This document shows positions 9,545-20,364 of a stretch of DNA of 64,000 nucleotides, piece by piece. Position 1 is the stretch's first letter. Every line of letters begins with the position of its first letter. The stretch lies in the NCBI GenBank assembly GCA_903632075.3, contig CAHIKZ030002622.1:670501-734500 (forward strand), written 5' to 3'. Source of the stretch: Acanthosepion pharaonis (taxonomy: Eukaryota; Mollusca; Cephalopoda; Sepiida; Sepiidae). The notes beneath the pieces were generated by a model. That model searched no databases. It saw only the letters and a list, made by a program, of their open reading frames with translations, and was not told where the DNA came from. Position numbers and translations under genes: made by a program.

Positions 9545-10394
9545 ACACAAAAAATGGCAGACTTATAAATATATGAGATAGATTCTGGTGAGTAAAATTG
9601 TCTAGTACAACACAGTGAACTAATTTTCCTAGCAGGAGACCTAGTAATTGACTCAATATAATCTTTCCACTTCGTGTCAGCGGAAAAAAGGTAACGGTGA
9701 AGACAAGTTTACAAAGTCATAGAAATCCACAATCGTTGGATAATACTGTGTTTATGTAAGTTACCTGAAACAATATTTATTTAGATAGTTTAAGCAAAAT
9801 CACAAATACTTTGATACAAATCTTCTTTCTTTCAAACACACCATCTGCTAGGATTATTTTCCAATCAAATTTATTTCCTTTGTTTTTTTGTTTTTTTCTA
9901 TTTTCCAGTTACTAGATTATAAGCCACAAATAATTCATTTTACAGACTTAGCTGTCGCACATATGACAGTAATTCAATGAAAAACTATGCTTCCCCACCC
10001 CCTCCAAATTTAATCAGGATTATATCCACAGACTGTTGGAGAGTTCTCAATTGAATTTAATTGCATTAAAACTTAAAAAAAAATAAAAGAGAAATATATG
10101 GAATTAAAAAAAAACCAAAAAAAAACTGAATAATGAAATTATCAATATGCTTCTGAGAAAGAATAGAAACGTGGCTACGACTGTCAGACAAACTTCAGTA
10201 CCTTTAATGACAAAGCACAAAGATGTAGAGAAGCATGCAAGATTAACAAAGTTATCAGGTGTGGTCCAAATGTGAAGAACTCAAGATGAATGTCACTTCA
10301 AGCCAGGTTAATTAACATCAACCTCTTCAATTGTCATGCAAGACAATTTTTCTCTCCAGAAACTATTTTACATATAGTCTACCATTCCCCCATA
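9545..10394. other. No gene or repeat recognised
   Basis: AT-rich, with short A runs near 10078 and 10120. Nothing on either strand could be linked to another copy in the window. Confidence 0.4.
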
Positions 10395-10948
10395 CTTAGA
10401 ACATATGGTTGGGTGCCCTTGCTATTTACCTTGAGTTCCTTGATAAAATCCAAAGAAGAATCAGCAATATTATTGGTCCAGGTCTGGCAGCTTGGCTTTC
10501 GTTACATTTCCACCATCATAAGGTTTCCTCTCTGTGTCTTTTCTATAAATACTTTCATGGTAATTGTTCAGATGAGATCTTCACTATGGTACGTAAACTT
10601 TTTGAATTTAAGCGCAGTACTAGACTAGCATTGAGATCTTATCAATTTACAGTTGAGCTGGCTAGATGTAGCCATAAGTTCTATGTTAAGTTTCTTTTCT
10701 CACACTTCTTGCTTGTGGAACTCCCTTCCAGTTCTATGTTAACAATTTATCTTGCATTCCATGGTTTCTGGCCAACTTTAATCTGCAAAAATTTAAATGG
10801 AATGTCAATCACTATCTACTGTCCTCCTGATTATTCTTTTCTCTTCCAGATCACCATTAATATTTCTGTTTCTAATTCTTTCACAACTTGTAACCCCTTG
10901 TGGCTTTGTGGCTTTACTGCCTTGCATGGGGTGAAATTGATTAAAAAA
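10395..10948 (+). mobile_element. LINE-C fragment with 3' end
   Basis: Contains 'IQRRISNIIGPGL', 'FYKYFHGNCSDEI', 'FEFKRSTRLALRS' and 'TVELARCSHKF' in one frame (10409-10984), the C-terminal part of the LINE-C RT, interrupted by stops and shifts. The 3' UTR ends with 'ggggtgaaattgattaaaaaaa', the shared terminus of this family. It is 5'-truncated. Confidence 0.78.
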
Positions 10949-11044
10949 ATATCTTGTTACACAAGTTTATTAAACACTGCTTGATAGCAGGTTACTGATT
11001 TACATATTTACTTACTCAACTTAGTCTAGTTTGGCACAGGGTCA

Positions 11045-11475
11045 TGATTTTGAAGCACTTTCCCACCACCATGAAGTTGCCTCTCTTTACCTTTTCTATA
11101 AATAATTTCATGGTAATTTTTCATATGAGCTCTTCATTATTTTACCTAGACATTTTGAATTTAAGTGCAATACAAGACTGGCAGTGAGATCTCACCAATT
11201 TACAGTTGAGCTGGCCAGATGTAACTGTAACTTCTATGTTAACAGTTTCTTTTCTCGCACTTCTTGTTTGTGGAACTCCCTTTCGGCTCCATGCTTTCCA
11301 GCTAACTTTAATCTGCAAAAATTTAAATGAAATGTCAATCACTATCTACTGTCCTCCTGATTACTCTTTTCTTTTCCAGCTCACCATTAATATTTCTGTT
11401 CCTAATTCTTCCACACACCCTTGTGTCTTAGTGGCTTTACTGCTTTGTAATACCAATTTTAAAAAAAAAAAAACT
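11045..11475 (+). mobile_element. LINE-C fragment, second copy
   Basis: Repeats most of the preceding copy from 'cactttcccaccaccatgaag' through 'cttctatgttaacagtttc', with the same 3' UTR blocks 'ctactgtcctcctgattac' and 'accattaatatttctgtt', and ends in an A run at 11461-11473. Because the 3' UTR is shared with the neighbour, local tandem duplication is possible. Confidence 0.72.
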
Positions 11476-11489
11476 ACAATTTTTATGTG

Positions 11490-12345
11490 TCACAGGATAG
11501 GCATGATCATGGATCTCCCAAACTTCTTATCCTTTATATCTCAAAGCAATGTTTGTCGCCCTGACTATTCCTCTCTGGCTCTGTTCCAAAATTCATTTAC
11601 ACAATTCATACTTACTACTAGATATTTCCCTGTCTTTCTTGTCTTTACTATATCCTTCCTGTGAGTATCAAATTCCCCAAGCCATCTTTTCTCATTATGT
11701 GGCCCAGATATTTCAACTGTCTTTTTCTGATATTAAGTTTAAGGATCCTTTTTGTTTCTATTTTCTCTGAAACTTCATCATCACTCACATGCTTGGTCTT
11801 TGGTATTCACAGCATCCTTCCGTAGAACCACATTTCTGTTGCTTCAAGTCTTTTCTTCATCTATGAAGAGATTGTCCAGCATTCACTGCCATATAGGAGA
11901 ACTGATATTGCCTAACAGTTCATTACACATTTCTTTATTTCTAACAAAATGTATCTATTTCTTAATACTTTGCTTAGCTTTTGAAAGGCATCTGTCACTA
12001 TCCTTTAGATTTTAGTGTCATCCTCTGTTAAAACATTTCCCAGATATCTAAATTTCCGCACTTGTTTGATCTTGGAATCCCCAATTTGTAATTTGCATAT
12101 TGGGTTGTTCTTTTTGCTAACAACCATGCATTCTATCTTCTTGCAATTGATGTTTTGTCCTTTTTTTTTCTTGATTTCTCTCCCTGCCTGTTGGAGTTCT
12201 TGTAGTTTCCTTTCTATGTCTGCTCTCAAGACTGCATCATCTGCATATCTTATGGTAAGATTGTGGTCAACAATAATGAATCCTGATAGGACTTGTAATT
12301 CTCTGAGAATTGCCTCACTTCATAGGTTGAATAATAATAATCTCT
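11490..12345 (-). mobile_element. RTE-like LINE fragment, RT C-terminal part
   Basis: Read on the minus strand from 12345 down: 'IRYADDAV' (RT catalytic YADD, about 12230-12255), then 'INCKKIECMVVSKKN', 'KIKQVRKFRYLG' and 'VLTED' (frame 12229-12005). A broken thumb and C-terminal region follows ('MLRI-', 'LGH-', 'EGL-like' blocks near 11830-11660). This is the RT-to-3' end part of the endonuclease/RT retrotransposon class common in invertebrates. Many stops; inactive. Confidence 0.75.
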
Positions 12346-12562
12346 TTCCTTTTAAATCATTTCAACCCAAGCAAGGTGATAGTGCCACTAAGATACAAGG
12401 GGTTAATGGGGGTGAAAGAGAATGAGAAGACTTTAGTAACGAGAAAGGATAATAAAATAAGATTTCAGAAAGATGACTGGTGTTACATTTAAATTTTTGA
12501 AGATTGTAGGTAGTAAAGAAACAGGAGAGAGTTCCATAGGCAAGAAGTTCAAGAAAACAATC
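12346..12562 (-). mobile_element. LINE-C copy, 3' part (interrupted by Tigger)
   Basis: The minus-strand 3' tail ('aaatgatttaaaaggaaag'-like end near 12350, 'acatttaaatttttgaagattgtag' block near 12487) runs to 'gttcaagaaaacaatcta'. The 5' continuation of this copy lies at 13658-13960 on the far side of the Tigger element. Confidence 0.75.
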
Positions 12563-12564
12563 TA

Positions 12565-13657
12565 CAGATATACTTCAGGTTACGTCATTTCAAGTTAAGT
12601 TGTTCTCAATTATACGTTGTTTGTCAAAAAAGATATATGAAAAAAATAAAAATCATTTTTAAGCCATTTTATTCGACTTCACATCTGTACCCACAACTAC
12701 TGAAGTCGTAATATCACTAGAAAACCGTTAAAAGCACATAAAATAATGTTACTGTACAATAGATAAGAATAAAACTATATCAAATCATATTAAAATACAT
12801 ACATTTACAGTAAATGTTAATATAATCATCATAAATCCTAGAGAATGAAATATGAAAACATCTGTGACTCTGTATTGTCGTCTTATTTAACGGTCTTTTG
12901 CAAGTGGTAAGTGTTATGCTATAATGCTGGATAATAAACTTACTATGATAAAATGTCATGAAAAATGTAAAAAAGGTATATCAATTGCTCCATCTTTTGG
13001 AATGAGTCAGACAACTCTGTTGACGACTGTTCACAATAAGGATAAGATTTTGGCACATATCAAATCTGATGCCCCAGGGATGAAGAATACTGTTATCAAT
13101 AAGAAAAGAGGAAAAATCTTTGAAGAGATGGAACAGCTTCTTTCTCTTTGGATTGATAGGTTGAATCATCAGCATGCAGCTATTAGTCAAGAAATCATTC
13201 AAGTGAAAGTGTTGACTTTGTTTGATGGCTTGAACAAAAAATGCCCAGATGAGAAAGATGTAGAATTTATGACAAGTCAAGACTAGTTTATGAGATTTAA
13301 AGAATGAAGAAGTTATAACTCTATTAAAAAGCAAGGTGAAAGTGCATCAGCTGACAAACAAGCAGCAGCCGATTTTCTTAAAACATTGGCTAAGATCATT
13401 GAAGAAAACAGGTTTCTTCCTGAACAGATTTTTAACGTTGATGAAACTGGATTATATTGGAAAAAATTGTCAGACTCTTCTTTCATTGCTAATGCATAAG
13501 GCTATATTGCTGATAAATTATTTTGTTCAGAATAATGTAATATGCAATGGGGAATGCTTATTTGTGTCTTATAATGTAGTTATTTTGACTTAAGTTGTTT
13601 TTTGACCCAAGTTGGGACCTCTGGAACCAATTGACAATGTAGGATGAGGTATACCTG
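12565..13657 (+). mobile_element. Pogo/Tigger-like DNA transposon
   Basis: Starts 'cagatatacttc' and ends 'gaggtatacctg' (inverted: caggtatacctc), the terminal pattern of Tigger elements. It is flanked by TA at 12563-12564 and 13658-13659. Removing it rejoins one LINE-C copy. The interior carries a decayed transposase and is shortened at its 3' side. Confidence 0.85.
12924..13505 (+). pseudogene. Truncated Tigger/jerky-type transposase
   Basis: The N-terminal frame (12924-13286, 120 aa) shows the CENP-B-type DNA-binding region: 'CHEKCKKGISIAPSFGMSQ' helix-turn-helix, 'NKDKILAH', 'KKRGKIFEEMEQLLSLWI' and a second helical block with 'HAAISQEIIQVKVLTLFDGL'. A stop follows at 13284. Beyond it in broken frames are 'ASADKQAAADFLKTL', 'PEQIFNVDETGLYWKK' (first catalytic Asp of the DDE domain) and then an abrupt loss of homology, so the rest of the DDE domain is missing. 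Inactive. Confidence 0.85.
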
Positions 13658-13659
13658 TA

Positions 13660-13960
13660 TTGGAATAGAATATACATCTAGCTATTTCAACAACAAAACC
13701 ATGAGACCTAGTTGCCAATCTAGTAGCATGCTTAAATTCATGCAATTGAGGTACCAAGGAGGAAATCTCATAAGAACAATTGCCATGAAAATATTTGTAA
13801 AAAAGAAAGAGGGAAGCCACATCATGCTGGTAAGAAAGTGACTGAAGCTGAGATGCCAGGTCAGGATTGATAACATTACAGACCATTCTTTGGATTATGT
13901 TGAGTATTTCAAAATATACAGTAGAAGCACTGAACCAGATATGGCAGCAATATTCAATGC
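13660..13960 (-). mobile_element. LINE-C copy, 5' part (interrupted by Tigger)
   Basis: The minus-strand frame 13886-13590 reads 'VCNVINPDLASQLQSL', 'ASLFLFYKYFHGNCSYEI' and 'LHEFKHATRLATRS', the standard LINE-C RT C-terminus. It leads into 12562 once the Tigger element is removed. Upstream homology fades near 13960. Confidence 0.8.
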
Positions 13961-14536
13961 ATGGAAAAATGGTGAGTGCATGGATTAATTCTAATTACAA
14001 GAATTTTTTTTTCTTATTTTTATTAAAACTTAATTATTGCTCATATATACTGTCTATGGCAGGAGTGGCCAAACTTGCTTAATGTAAGAGACATATTCAT
14101 AAAAGTTCAGATGTTTGAGAGCCACAAGACATGAACAAAATTTGCACATAGGTTTTTGTTACATGCACATAAACATTAATCTTATGTTTTAATCCAATGG
14201 GGTCTCAATCAATAATTCTAACACTTTACTATTCCATTGTAGCTTTGGGTTTCTGTATGACATTTTTCTGTACTTGCTTGACTCTGATTTGACAAATTCT
14301 TACAACTGATAGTTCTTTATTGATTTCTACCCTGAGTAGTACCTACTGATGTTATTTGGTCTCTGGTAAATTCTTACTGTTCTCTTCTTGACCTGGACAT
14401 GTTTGCTAAAAACATATGTTGGCATTAAATGTGTTAATAAATTATTTGCTTTTTCAGATCTCTATTTGTTATTATAGTAAAATAAATCTTACATTAAGTA
14501 ATGGCTGACTGTCTGTTTTGAGTATGACTGTTTGCC
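13961..14536. other. Mostly unassigned; possible hAT end
   Basis: 'caggagtggccaaacttgc' at 14061 resembles an hAT-type terminal repeat followed by 'gagagccacaag', but no matching right end was found. No gene signal. Confidence 0.3.
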
Positions 14537-14725
14537 TGGGTGACTAGCTAATCCCTATTACAGATGTCTGCTCAGGTCTATGTCTTTATTTAAGACCCAC
14601 AGAGCAAGACTGTGACTTATACTGCAACTATAACTGAGTGGGCCTTCGTTTCTGGGAGAGAGTGCATTAGATATGGTATGATCAGGAGTTGAGAATGCTT
14701 AACATTACTCAGATCAAAAGGATGT
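14537..14725 (-). repeat. SINE family I tail fragment
   Basis: Matches 26052-26215: 'gtgactagctaatccctattacagatg', 'gacttatactgcaactataac' and 'tggtatgatcaggagtt'. The tRNA-like head present in the 26052-26475 copy is missing here. Confidence 0.6.
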
Positions 14726-15152
14726 ACAGAAACTAAAAAAGGGAGATAATTGTTAAATGGAAAACATATTTGGTTATCAGTGAAGTGGAAGACATGGACT
14801 GCTCTTGGGTATATGAGATAAAGTACCAGTAGGACTCAAATATTTTATAAACAAGTTCTTTTACATCATAAATTTTTGGGGCTATGGAATTAGGACTTGT
14901 TCTCTCTCAATTTACACCCCAAGTTTCTCTTATCTAAGATATTAGGAACTGGTTCATTCTTCTTTTACATCCCAAAATTTGTCTATGGAATTAAGAACCA
15001 ATTCTTTTGTCTTTTAAATTTCTTTTTTTTTACTGATATTCATCCAATACAAGTCTCAAGAGCCACTCAAAGCAGATGGTTATTGAATCAGGTATGTGAT
15101 ATGAATGCAAGAGTATGAAGTGAAGACTATGGGGATATGGGGAATAGATAAC
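14726..15152. other. Unassigned; three diverged ~55-bp repeats
   Basis: The phrase 'attaggacttgttctctct' recurs as 'attaggaactggttcattc' and 'attaagaaccaattctttt' at about 14888, 14941 and 14990. No gene seen. Confidence 0.4.
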
Positions 15153-15202
15153 AGTTGACCTTTGGCTTGATAAGGTTAACCTCATCAAGTCAAAGGTCAA
15201 TT
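15153..15202. repeat. Short hairpin
   Basis: 'gttgacctttggcttgat' is mirrored by 'atcaagtcaaaggtcaatt' around a short loop, arms of about 22 bp with two mismatches. It sits at the start of the RTE fragment. Function unknown. Confidence 0.6.
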
Positions 15203-15205
15203 GAA

Positions 15206-15718
15206 GATGCTAAAATCAAACAAGTATAACAATTTAAGTATGCGAAAACTATTTTAAGAGGACAGAAAGTGAAATAATGAAATTCGAAGGTAATTGGGAT
15301 AGTGAAAGATGCCTACCAAAAGCTAAGCAAAGTATTAAAAAACAGAGAAAGTTTGTGAAAAACAAAAAAGAGTACTAAACTCTTATGTAATATCAGTCCT
15401 CATATATGACAAGGAATGCTGGAAAATCACAACATAGATGAAGAAGAGACTTGAAGCAACAGAAATATAATTCTATAAAAGGATGCTGAGGATACCATGT
15501 ACTGAACATGTGAGCAATGACAAAGTTTTAGAGAAAGTGAAAAAAAAGACACTTATATTTAGAATTAGAAAGAGGTAACTGAATTTTTTAGAGTGCATAA
15601 TGAGGAAACAGGGCTAGGAAAATTTGATACTCACAGGAGGGATTGAAAGCACAAGGGACAGAAAGAAACAACACATAATCTATCTAGTAAGCTTGAGAGG
15701 ATGACAGAACAGAGTTTA
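15206..15718 (+). mobile_element. RTE-like LINE fragment, part 1
   Basis: Broken frames give 'KIKQV', 'VKDAYQKLSKVL', a 'LEATEI-FYKRML' region and 'LGEC-' blocks of the RTE-like RT C-terminus. The last recognisable text is 'gaacagagtttaggagaga'. The element resumes at 16284 after an inserted LINE-C. Confidence 0.7.
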
Positions 15719-16283
15719 GGAGAGACGGAGTATTGCTACCATATATGGTCTGGTGCCCCTTCTGTTTGTTGCAAGGTTCTTGATAAGATCCAGAGACGGA
15801 TATGCAATGTAATTGGCCCTGATCTTGTATCTCATCTGCAGTTGCTCTCTTACAGACATGCCGTCGCCTACCTCTGTATTTTTTACAAATACTTTCATGG
15901 TAACTGCTCCGATGAGCTGCTTTCGCTGGTTCCCAGACTTCATGAATTTAAGCATTCAACTAGGCTGGCAACTAGCTCACACCCTTTCACTGTTGAAACT
16001 GTTAAATTTAGCTGTCTCTTCTACTCCAATAGCTTCATGTCTTGCACCTCTCACCTGTGGAACTCCCTCCCCTTTTCCTGTTTCCCTGATAGGTATAATC
16101 TCCAACTATTCAAATGTAATGTCAATCGACATCTCCAGAAGCCTTGATCTATCCCCTATTCTTCTCTTCATCCTTTCCTCTATCACTCCTATTTGGTCTC
16201 ACTCCAATTCTCTGTAACCTCTTGCATACTAGTGGCTTCCCGCCTTGCTTGGGGTGAAATGCTTAAAAAAAAAAGAAGAAAAA
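15719..16283 (+). mobile_element. LINE-C copy nested in the RTE fragment
   Basis: The best + strand LINE-C frame (15701-16147, of which the first ~8 codons are RTE): 'EYCYHIWSGAPSV', 'LDKIQRRICNVIGPDL', 'ILYKYFHGNCSDELLSL'-type text, 'LHEFKHSTRLATSSHPFTVE', 'HLWNSLPFSCFPD' and 'FKCNVNRHLQ', then a 3' UTR ending 'ttggggtgaaatgcttaaaaaaaaaa'. It represents the end of RT after the palm domain; no catalytic YADD is included. It is 5'-truncated, as after target-primed reverse transcription. Confidence 0.85.
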
Positions 16284-16415
16284 AACAAAATTTAAGAGCT
16301 ACCAATGATAGGAAATTGTGGAAAGCAATGATCACCAACATTCTTGAAGAGATATGGCTCATAGAAGTAATCTTGTATCAGTCATATAAGACGATGCATG
16401 CATAAGTAATATACA
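16284..16415 (+). mobile_element. RTE-like LINE fragment, part 2
   Basis: Encodes 'DRKLWKAMITNILEE', the C-terminal end of the RTE-like protein, matching the ends seen near 30970 and 31395. It completes the copy interrupted at 15718. Confidence 0.72.
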
Positions 16416-16814
16416 GATAGCATGACATTTTATATAAGGGTGGGGTCTGCTATGAATCCCTCAGAGTGTATAAGAAAAGGAAATACCCAATTGGTTAAGA
16501 TGACTTATGGGCCATTCTGTATAATGGTAGGAATAAAACATGCATATATCTAAGATGGACCCTCATTTCATCAGGATATTCTGCAAGGGAGTGATTTTTA
16601 TGACAGCCTAAGATAAATTTATTCTTTTCGTTTATAGAACACAGAGCATTTTTAGTCCTTCTAGGATGTGTTTTTCCCCAGCTCAAGAAAGGAAAAACAA
16701 GCATATCCCATATAGTTTCAAATTTGGTTATTTTTATTTTTTTTTTTTTTTTGGTAATATTGTTCAACTTTTGAAATTACTTTGGGGATCTAATAACTCT
16801 TACCAGCTGGCAAA
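16416..16814. other. No gene recognised
   Basis: Contains a T run at 16736-16753. A minus-strand frame at 16495-16767 has a Lys-rich start made by that run and shows no known domain. Confidence 0.4.
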
Positions 16815-17223
16815 GAATCGAAAGATATGCAAACCATTTGCTAACATTCAAATATGAATGATATAGAAATAATGCCATGTTGTCAAAACATATAAGGGAA
16901 CTGGAAATGAAAGAGAAATCATCAGTGGTAAAATGGGAATAAAAAAGATGAAGAAAACAAAGAAGAACCTGCAATATGGAGGAGAAACTGGAAACCATAC
17001 AATTCATGAATGGGGTTGGATTAATGAACAGAATGAATGAAATTATTTCAGACTGTTAAAATATGAAGAAAGATATGCAAATCCATTTGCTATCATTCAA
17101 ATACAAAAGATATAGAAATAACAGCATGCTGCTAATATACAAATGGGGACTAAAAATGAAAGGGAAAACAACAGGGCAGAATGGGGTATAATAAAAAAAA
17201 TAAAGAAAACCAATTGCAATGTA

Positions 17224-17389
17224 TGTGTTATAAATAATCAAGAGTGGTCTCCCCTTGTTTTGTTACTCACCTCTTTGAGAGAGCTATTTTTGTTTACCGG
17301 GACTATAAAAGGACACTTTATGCAGACCTTGTATTCTCAGTTGAATAAAGCTTTCTTAAAGCTTATATCTGCCTACTTTTGTTATTTCA
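17224..17389 (+). mobile_element. Solo LTR (166 bp) in unit 2
   Basis: Begins TGTGTTATAA and ends GTTATTTCA, flanked by 'atgta' and 'gtgta' (4 of 5 identical). Unit 1 shows the empty site 'gcaatatggaggagaaac'. It has a TATA box 'gactataaaagg' (17301) and a polyadenylation signal AATAAA (17344) about 40 bp downstream, the layout of a short LTR. Confidence 0.7.
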
Positions 17390-17643
17390 GTGTAGGAGAA
17401 ACTGGAAATCATATAATTAAAGAACATGAATGAATTAATAAACAAAATGAATTAAATTTTTTTAAACTGTTAAAATATGAAGAGAAATATGCAAACCCAT
17501 TTACTATCATTCAAATACAAAAGATATAGAAATAACAGCTCACTGATAATATACAAATGGGGACTAAAAATGAAAGGGGAAACAACAAGAGTAGAATGGA
17601 ACATAAGAAAAAAATGAAGAAAACAAGAAGAAATTGCAATGTA

Positions 17644-17783
17644 TGTGTTATGAATAATTAAGAGTGTTCTCCCCTTGTTTTGTTACTCACCTCTTTCAGA
17701 GAGTGCTATTTCTGCTTACTGGGACTATAAAAGGACACTATACGTGAACTTTGCATTCTCAGGTGAATAAAGCTTTCTTAAAG
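17644..17783 (+). mobile_element. Solo LTR copy in unit 3, truncated
   Basis: Same sequence as 17224-17363, including 'gactataaaagg' and 'gaataaagctttcttaaag'; homology ends at about 17783. It probably arose with the tandem duplication rather than from a second insertion. Confidence 0.68.
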
Positions 17784-17913
17784 CCCACAATAAGGCACAG
17801 TTTCAAAACAATGTTTTTTTCCCATGACATCACATTTTTTTTGTTCGCTTTAAAAACCAACAATTAAAAATATAAATATATTATGTAATAAAAAATAATA
17901 AATATATTATGTA

Positions 17914-18422
17914 ATAAAACCTAAATATATGAAAATGAATGTATATATTTTCATTGTTCTCGAGAATTTACAGCAAAAATAATAAACAATATTCATTTAT
18001 TATATTATTAACAATATTTATTAGTATTATTTATTGGAATAGTTGGCAAAACGTTGGCTATTTACCAGTTGATTCAAATTTTATAAAATATTAATTAATA
18101 AGTGTTTCCTTACAGTTGGTTCCTATATTTTAATAATTTAGTAAATGTTTATAAATCTATGAATAAAAAATTGTTTTCAGATTTATTTCTTTATGAATTT
18201 ATTTATATATAAATATTTATTTATATAATTATATAATTTATTTCTTTATAAATAAATTGGTAAATGATAACTATTGCATTAGTTTTTAGTATGTTATATA
18301 TATAAAATTATTCTTGTAAATAAGCAATCTAATAAATGAATAGTGTTTAGTATTTTTTTGTAAATTCTCAAGAACAAAAAAAAAATGTATAAATTTACTT
18401 TCATCATATATCTAGGTTTTTA
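17914..18422. mobile_element. AT-rich MITE-like element with ~55-bp inverted ends
   Basis: Left 'aaaacctaaatatatgaaaa' to 'ctcgagaatttac' (17917-17971) is inverted at the right as 'gtaaattctcaagaac' to 'catatatctaggtttt' (18360-18420). The interior is almost pure A/T and non-coding. Confidence 0.55.
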
Positions 18423-18564
18423 TGCCAGTTTTAATCATTACTCTTTAAAAATAAACATTGCCGAGGAGTGAAGGTAGTTAAAATAGCTATGGGTAAAAGC
18501 ATCATTTTGGCATGTCTTTTTGTGGACACAAATGTCCATGTTTGTTGTGCTGTCACCTTTATTC

Positions 18565-18712
18565 AGGTAATGGCAGGATCTACATCAATGGTAGTCAAAT
18601 TAATACAATTCAGTTATAGACAACTCTTGAACATGCCTGAATGTTAACATATATACTGAGAGACTTGTGAATAACACTGACAAAAAATTTAACATATCAT
18701 CATATAGAGTAA
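18565..18712 (+). repeat. Family-P fragment
   Basis: 'caggtaatggcaggatctaca', 'gagacttgtgaataacactg' and 'aaaaatttaacatatca' match 19075-19190. It is a partial third copy of the segmental repeat described below. Confidence 0.6.
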
Positions 18713-18715
18713 AAA

Positions 18716-18868
18716 AGACTGTTCTAGTTCCATGTCTAATGGATATCAGTTATCTCCTGTTAATTCCCCTTTTCAAGTTCTCCACCACCTTAACCAGGTA
18801 TTGAACTCACACTCTGAGTCCTGTCACTGGATCTAACCAACATCTTTATCCACTGTGCCATCTTGGGC
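18716..18868 (-). mobile_element. SINE family J, head region
   Basis: The minus strand has the tRNA-like head 'tggcacagtggataaagatg' (A-box region) and 'gagttcaatacctggttaag' (B-box region), and then 'ggagataactgatatccatt'. The same head occurs at 55740 and 57147. The tail is missing here. Confidence 0.7.
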
Positions 18869-19074
18869 ATTTTTATAGTCTGTGCTATAGCCATCTTTAT
18901 TAGTCATTTACATATAACTACAGTCACATTATCAGAGATACTAAGAGACTTATGAATACAACTGATACAATTTAAAACATCCAAAATAAATAGATAAACA
19001 TATACACCATATACCTCTGAATATGAAACGATTGCTACATCTTAGAATCTCAATGCCATGTTGTACAGTCATCA

Positions 19075-20095
19075 TTATTCAGGCAATGGCAGAGAGTACA
19101 TCACTGGTGGGCAAACACCCAGTTAACACAACTGAGAGACTTGTGAATAACACTGATAAAAAATTTAACATATCACAATATAGTGTGAAAGAGACACAAA
19201 CGGAAAGGTATATAAATTGTCTGAATTTAAAACTATTTTATCATTAACGTTAAACATTAGTCAGTACCTTTTTTAATGTTTCTCAATCTTAGTTCAGCAC
19301 AATTCCAACCAGTCACTTCAAAGTGCTGTGTACATTGGTAGTGGCTCTGTAATGTGTGGGACATGTTATATTGGGATTTACAAAGACCACACCCATTACT
19401 CTCTTGACACACAGGGCATATCCAGGTATTATTGTAGACCATTTGCATTCCTTTATTGTTATGGTCCAGGTTAGGACCAAGGAAGAACAACACGAACACA
19501 AGAGTAGAAATAACGAAGGTATATTACATGAAATAATAATACAAGATGTGGAAGATGTTAGTATGACTGTCAGTCTGGTTTGGAGTGAACTACTATCAGC
19601 TTGACTCGATTTGTCCCTCTCTCTTGAGAGGTGTAGTATACATAGTGTTAGGAAGAGTTCATTCTGTAGTTATAAGTAAGGACCCATGACATTTATGATT
19701 GCTGTGTTTCCTATAGGTGATAATCTGTTTCCATTAATTAACACTATTTCCTAGCAACACCCAATAAACACAACTCAGTTATGGGCAACCCTTGAATATA
19801 CCTGAATGATATCAGATATACTAAGAGACCCATGAATACCCATGATACAATTTAACATATCACAATACCAACAAAACAGATGATTGACATATTCAATATC
19901 AATCCAGATAGTATTCAGCCATGTTTTTAATGTCTTCAGAGTTGATTTTGATGTAACTTGAAAGTGAATTAGAGGGGACTTTACTGCACAGGAAATTTTG
20001 GACACTCCCATTGGGTTACTCAGTCAGCACACTGAGATTGCATTGACTGAGCTCATAGATTATCCATCACATTCACAAAGAATATACATCAATTT
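19075..20095. repeat. Segmental repeat P, copy 1
   Basis: Aligns with 20365-21072 block by block: 'gtgaaagagaca', 'cagcacaattccaaccagtcac', 'gtgctgtgtacattggtagt', 'gggcaacccttgaatatacc' and 'ggacactcccattgggttac'. It is longer than copy 2 because of the LTR at 19457-19691. The sequence in it is non-coding as far as I can see. Confidence 0.8.
19457..19691 (-). mobile_element. Solo LTR (235 bp) with 5-bp target duplication
   Basis: Begins TGTTATGGTCC and ends GGACCCATGACA (imperfect inverted termini, TG...CA), flanked on both sides by 'tttat'. Segmental copy 2 shows the empty site 'cattcctttatgattgctg' near 20670. The minus-strand end resembles the end of the LTR-like block at 49084-49302, which suggests minus orientation. 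Confidence 0.82.
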
Positions 20096-20250
20096 TTTTA
20101 ATCATTTCACTCCAAGCAAGGTAATAAAAGCCTCTAGGATACAAGGGGTTTCTAAGAGCAAAAGAAACAGAGAGGAAAATAAAAGATGATGATTCAAGAA
20201 GACAAAGGATGACAATTGACATCACATTTAAACTTTTGATGATCATAAAA
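20096..20250 (-). mobile_element. LINE-C 3' end fragment
   Basis: The minus-strand tail 'ttgcttggagtgaaatgattaaaaaaa' and the 'acatttaaacttttgatgat' block match the 3' UTR of other LINE-C copies. It lies directly after segmental copy 1. Confidence 0.7.
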
Positions 20251-20364
20251 TCCTTTCTTGTTTTACTTTCAACTCTTAAATCAAATTTTACTTTTGAATT
20301 GTTATTTGTACTGATCTTGCAATATATTTCTAAACCCTTGTGTCTGGATGTTAGCAGATATACT

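Larger units (their letters stand above)
16815..17800. repeat. Tandem module, three diverged units
   Basis: Units start with 'agatatgcaaa-ccatttgct' at about 16823, 17071 and 17488. They share 'atagaaataa', 'ggggactaaaaatgaaaggg' and 'ggagaaactggaaa-cata'. Units 2 and 3 also carry the inserted LTR described next; unit 1 does not. Confidence 0.75.

Noticed and set aside
9290..9656. Overlapping Tyr/Ile/Cys/Val-rich frames on both strands
   Set aside because: Direct by-products of TA, CA and GT microsatellites.
15701..16147. 148-codon frame as a host gene
   Set aside because: It is a chimera of RTE and LINE-C fragments; similar text recurs at many places in the window.
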